The position numbers and the translations under genes were made by a program. A stretch of 64,000 nucleotides of DNA from Apus apus (Eukaryota > Chordata > Aves > Apodiformes > Apodidae): positions 30,838,003-30,902,002 of the forward strand of contig NC_067286.1 of assembly GCF_020740795.1 (NCBI RefSeq), written 5' to 3'. The notes under the pieces are model-generated. The model made no database searches and was not told the DNA's origin. It was given only the letters and a program-made list of their open reading frames with translations. Numbering within the stretch: the first letter of the stretch is position 1; each line of letters opens with the position of its first letter. Shown here in pieces: positions 58,970 through 64,000 of the stretch.

Positions 58970-61590
58970 AGGTGAGATGTGAAAATGTCTCTGGACACAT
59001 TATGTTCTCTAAAAACTGCCACGAATATGGCTTAACTCAGAGTAAAAAAATTGAGCTCAATCTAATGAGCACAGCACATCACTTTGAGTTACCCTAGTGC
59101 TATTGAAAATATTTTCCTTGAACATAGCCCTAATCACAGTGTATATGTGTGACACGTTCCGAGACCGATTTGCAAATGACTACAAATAACATTTCAGAGA
59201 TTATTTTCTCTTGTTTATTAGCTTGAATAAATACTGAGCAGCTGAGAATGCTTTGGTGAGAGTCTGAATCTTAACATTAGACTTTACATAGGCACAGAAA
59301 AATATTTAAAGAATGAGATGATTTTGGCAAATATTATGATGTTTTTTTAATAGGGGCTGTTTCTCAGGAATGTTTTGCTGACATAATCCTAGTACCAGGA
59401 ATACCAATGCTTCCTGGGACTGCCATGAAGCATGAACCAACTTCACCATGCTCTAAGCTGGCAAGGATGTTCGAGAATACTTAGAACAGTAGACCTTGTG
59501 CTCTGCTATATACAATCATTATATTTATCTCCAACAACATATGTTTGATAGCATAAATATATTCATCTCCATTTCCCCCACAGAGAAGCCTAAATATATT
59601 TAATGGAGCCCTAAACAATGAAACTATGATGGCAGTTAAATTATAACCACACAAACCAGCAGGATGTATGCTCAAAAGGATTCTTCATGTCAACTCAATA
59701 AAGGGTAAAAGCTTCTCACACCCTACAAACACAAATAAAGATCTTTATCTACTTCCTAATAATGACATAAGGATAAATTCTGTCCAGTAGTGCATATATA
59801 TGTGTAAGAAACTTCTCCTCATACAGCTCCTATACAAGGGACCAGCTTCAACTACAGTCTTACGCGCTTCTGTTCTGCTTCCTCCAAAATTGTCTATTCC
59901 GTATTAATGCCTGGCTGTCAAATCACATTAATTCCATAGTTGTATCCCTGTCATAAGCCATTAGTTCCACATACTTACTACACATAATACATACATTCCA
60001 CATTCTTCTCCTTAATATGCAAATCTTTCCAACCATGGTCTCTTTTGTTTCGGCTCCTCTTAACCCACCAGCATATGCTGGAGGACTCTGAGACAGGTCC
60101 TCTGGGATATACTAAAACATGACCAGTATGTTCTTTGTGATTTGTATGCAGCAATAGGAGAGATTTTGAGGTTCCTTTCCATGCCTCAAATTGCTTAAGT
60201 ATTGTCCAGATTCCTGACTTCTTTCATCTGCACCAGGTGTTCTAACTGGTCATTATGAATTTCCTTTCAAGGCTCCTAAGCAAGAACTTACTTTGTTTAC
60301 AGTAAAAACTCTTCCACTGTCTCAAAGCACTATTCTGAGATAACAAAGAGGCTTAGGTAAACCAGCACATCACTGCCACCACCTCCTACTGTCACAATCT
60401 CACCAGAACCTTTCTGGACTTATGGCTATGCTTTTCATTCAATAGGCAGCAACAGTTAGAAATACTTGCTTTAAGAAGAGCGTCTCCTTCTTTTCACGTA
60501 AGTTGTCAGTCTCAATTTTTCCTGCCTTCCTTTCCTCCAAACCGTTTCCCCTCAAAATCAGTAGCTGAAACCTACTTCACAGTCATCTAGACATTTCACT
60601 TGGTCCAAAATGTAGCAGAATAGAGAAAGTGACATTGTGCCCCAACAAAATTCAGGATGTTTCACTTGCTTCTGCAAATTCTCTTATGGCATGAAATTGT
60701 GGTGCTCAGGACCTACACCCTTGAGTCACTGACACAACCACAGTCAATAGACACTTGAAGCTGGCAAAGCCTATGATAAAACTCCTAAGTTCTGGACAGT
60801 ACAACTTCAGCCCTGGGGAGTGAAGCCAGATTTTGCCATCTGGAGGGCATAACATACAGCACAATTCTTCCCACAATTCCTCTTATTTTCCCAACTGCAA
60901 TGGCTGGCACCATCTCTTTGAGCAGAGAGATGGCCGAAGAACAGCTGAGGACTTGGTCTTACCAGCCAGACTTACCACTATTCTTAATTTGCACACACGC
61001 TATAGTGGTGTGTGCATTACATATGCTTAGACTGCAAGGCTGAATGCACGTGTAATATCAAGCCGTGGATGATTTTGCAGCTGGCTCTGCTCCTTGAGCT
61101 GTGGGAGTAGCTCTTGTGCATTTCTGAAAGGTAGACTACACCCGAGTGGCTGGAGCTGTAATTCTCCAGCCCAACCTCTCCCCCGTCCCAACTACCACAC
61201 CTCCCCCATGCCCCGACATTCTTTGTTGCTTTGTTTATGCTGTAGAAAACATCTGTGAGGGTATACGGCCAAGGTGAAAGACTTTGGCAAACAGTTATTT
61301 TTCATAGCTCAGCTTAAAGGGAAAATATGAACACTGCCCCTCCTCCTCAAAGAAGGGGAAGGGTGGGGTTGAGAAACGAGATCCGACTGCAGCCAGGCCA
61401 AATAGCAGTCTGGCTGTCCCACTAGCCCCTTTAAAGGAAAAAGGAATTGTTTTTTCAGTAGAATGAACCGTGTTGCAGAAGAGGAAAGGTTTAACTGAGA
61501 GAAACTGGATCAATTTTTAGAGGAACTATTTACATAATTGTATCAGGAAAATCTTCAAGATGCCAGGATGTGTTAGGCTGCACATAATAT
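58970..61590. other. Non-coding interval, AT-rich
   Basis: I see no supported gene, RNA or nameable repeat. Confidence 0.5.
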
Positions 61591-61599
61591 TTCAAGAGA

Positions 61600-61742
61600 A
61601 AGCATAAATCATGCTGCAGAGATCGTTTAAAACCAGGTTGACATAACAATAAAAATCTGTAATAGAGAACAACCCCACACTACCAGGAGATGGACTCAAT
61701 TACTCTGCAGGTCTTTTTCAATGCTTAACTTCTATGACTCCT
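61600..61742 (+). mobile_element. Ancient CR1-type 3'-tail relic
   Basis: 'gagatggactcaattactctgc' followed by 'aggtctttttcaatgcttaac' and 'ttctatgactcc' has the order of the CR1 3' end (GGATGGACTAGATGACCTC, AGGTCCCTTCCA, TTCTATGATTC). The upstream 'gatcgtttaaaaccaggttgac' fits the end of ORF2. It is strongly diverged. Confidence 0.55.
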
Positions 61743-61749
61743 TATAGAA

Positions 61750-64000
61750 TTGGGGCACTGTAAGGGGAAAGAGAAAAAAGTAGGCCTATTACCTTTGTTG
61801 ATTAACAGATCAACTTTCTCAAGCCTTAAAGTACTTCATAGGCCTACAAAGTACAGGCCACAGGTAGGGAACTGCACATTTCCCTGACAAGCTGTAGTTT
61901 ATTACTGATGTTCTGCAGGGGAGCAGAGAAGCCATGTACCACTCGCAGCTGTCTTTCTCACATCAGCCCTGGAAGAAAGGGAAGGAGAGATGAAAATTCC
62001 TGCTGGGAAGTGAAGGACTCAAGAGATGACAAGGAGATTTCAGATTTGCTTTAAGGATCTGCAAACAGGTAGTTACTACTTAATTTCTCCTGAACCTGCA
62101 GCCACCCCTAGGTGAAAACAGCAAAACCATTTACAAAACACAGGGGAGCTTAGGATAGGAGGTGAGGAATGGTGTTTTATTGTTTAACAGGAAATCAGAA
62201 CAAAAAAGTCAAGAATCCTCAGAAACACTGTGCTGCGAAGATAAAAGAAAAGGTCTACTTGGAACTGAAGTCCACCTCGGTCCCCAGTAACACTCAGGAC
62301 ATTCTTCTCTCTTGCCATGAAGCCAGTCATTGCTTACACACAAGGAAGCTCAGTTACTGCCAGATACATGTCACTGGGCTGTAGCTGCTACATAACCCCA
62401 AGGTTAGAGCACAGCTACCTTAAAACTCTGAGTTGAAAGAAGACACATGCACCCATGTATGCTCTGTCAGCTGCACAGCTGACTGGCAAGAAAGAGTGTT
62501 GCTGACAGGGGGATGCAGCCATGCAAGAACTCGCTTGCCTGTTCCACCTTCCTTTGCCTCTGTCTGCCCTTCGCCCACATCTAGTTAGGCTCCAAATTAA
62601 TTTTACAACCTGGAATGCTACTGACAATCAACTTATGAAAGAAAAGCTTATCTTGAGGGAAGGGAAAAATTAGCTCCCTTCTCTGTCTCACAGCTGTCCC
62701 CTCCACTTCACCAAGTGTTCCTGAAACCTGGGGCTGTTCCAAGCACTAAATGCACTGGAAAGCGTATCCTTGGGCCAGCTGTGATCTGATCATGGCACGT
62801 TGGCTGTGGGTGAATCAGAAACCAACCGATAGGCCCAGGAACAATGTGGCCCCTTGTTAGGCTACGAGAACAGCCACCGCCTTCAGCCCCCCCCGTGCCC
62901 TCCTTCCCCACCCAGCCATCAGGAGAGCAGGATGCCAGGAGGGCTTGTGTAACATGCCCTGTGTGATCCTTTCCTGGCAACCTTGTGCTGAACTACAGCT
63001 ATTTTCTGTTCTGAATGACATGCTCCCTGTGTTGTGAGAGACTTTGGGTGGGGGCTGCTGCAGCCTCTGTGGAAGTGGATGCACAGAAAGCCATGGAGTG
63101 ATACTGATACTTATGTACAGGCTGCTACTGGGCAGCCCCAGCAGCAGCACCTGAGACCACGGTTCCTCTGGAATCCCAAGAGCTGGAAACCTCCCGGGAA
63201 GCTGCTTCTCATCGGCCCCTACAGGGCACTCCCTGCACTGCACAGATCAGTCCCAGGAATCAGATTTTATCTGGCCTCACAACTTTGCCTATGTTCTGTA
63301 GGCTTTGTACATTTATAACATTAAGTAAGCATTATGGAAATTAAGCAATGGCACAGAGCCAGGGTCCTCTGTTTTTCCCGGCCCATCTCAGAGCTAGCTA
63401 GGCTGTTCCAATTCCCAGGAGCAGATGCTGCAGGAAGGGGGTTAATGGTGGGATAGGGCTCGGTCTCTCGGGCAATATTCTGAGAGGGAAGAAAGTGCTG
63501 TCCGGAGTGAGAAGAGGCCGTGGCCAACACAAATTTGAGGCATTTTACAAAAGACTACAGAGAAATATAATCCTGGTGCATTAACCAAGCCTCAAAATTA
63601 CTAGTTCTTTGCGTTTGTATTAAAGTAATGTGTCAAAGCCCCAGTCAAGATTACCCACTGTGTTTGGCAGTACAGCTCCATCTTCAGGGTAAATATGTTC
63701 TGCCAATCAATTCCCACTGCAATTTTGATTAGACACAACATTTTTGTTGCTTCCTGCCTGACACAGCTGCCATGTTGCACCACAACTGCATTTCAGTAGT
63801 GGATAAAGGATCAAAATACAGCGGTTCTAGCAAATTTCAGCAAAAATATGGATTTTATAATGGGATCCTTCCAATTAAAAAATACTGTACTGGTGCAAGA
63901 CACTGCTAATTGTCAATAAAATCGAAACTACAGATTTGTTCTGTGGCTTTTGCTAGTCCAAATTACTTTATAAGCTAGGAATATGACATACGCTGTATAG
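61750..64000. other. Non-coding interval
   Basis: No supported gene is seen. A C8 run lies at 62887-62894. The open frames at 62708-63318 overlap on both strands in GC-richer sequence and show no domain. Confidence 0.5.

Noticed and set aside
62169..62384. Lys-rich frame after an acceptor-like 'gtttaacag' at about 62190
   Set aside because: No usable donor follows and the translation has no recognisable domain.
1..64000. Search for CRISPR arrays, operons, rRNA or tRNA genes, phage or plasmid modules
   Set aside because: None seen. Sequence character is that of vertebrate nuclear DNA, and the only direct-repeat arrays are minisatellites, microsatellites and the palindromic array at 58.3 kb.

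Overview
The window looks like gene-poor vertebrate nuclear DNA, most probably from a bird. The main evidence is a series of CR1 non-LTR retrotransposon copies with the avian/reptilian 3' end (5' truncation, a conserved 3' UTR, and a tail of short ATTCT-type repeats). Old MIR-like SINE relics, mono- and dinucleotide simple repeats, low repeat density and the absence of long open frames agree with this. Nothing has bacterial, phage or plasmid organisation: there are no operons, ribosome-binding sites, rRNA or tRNA genes, or CRISPR arrays. I cannot determine the species.

Layout. About 0.43-1.95 kb is a very old CR1-type LINE, plus strand. At 3.60-3.84 kb lies a short protein-like open frame with a plausible splice acceptor and a stop; it is the best candidate for a real terminal exon here. 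At 7.66-9.48 kb and 12.05-14.07 kb are two long minus-strand CR1 copies whose ORF2 (endonuclease/reverse transcriptase) is still readable but broken. From 9.9 to 10.8 kb the DNA is GC-rich and open on both strands without coding evidence. At 18.7-19.26 kb is a small CpG-rich patch containing a 17-bp minisatellite. Shorter plus-strand CR1 tails lie at 20.27-20.71, 28.83-29.06, 31.77-32.02, 57.79-58.02 and 61.60-61.74 kb. MIR-like relics lie at about 25.37, 26.65, 28.16, 31.42, 43.33 and 49.79 kb. A possible exon with strong splice-site context lies at 35.80-35.99 kb. The rest is unremarkable AT-rich intergenic or intronic sequence.

The most unusual structure is at 58.08-58.97 kb. Two 81-bp direct copies, about 90% identical, enclose a 235-bp array of roughly 15-bp units that runs in one orientation, passes a short spacer, and continues in the opposite orientation, giving a long imperfect palindrome with a perfect 14-bp outer arm. 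I do not recognise it as a known family. It may be a lineage-specific repeat or part of an uncharacterised mobile element.

No set of genes working together can be supported. I saw no convincing new multi-gene system.
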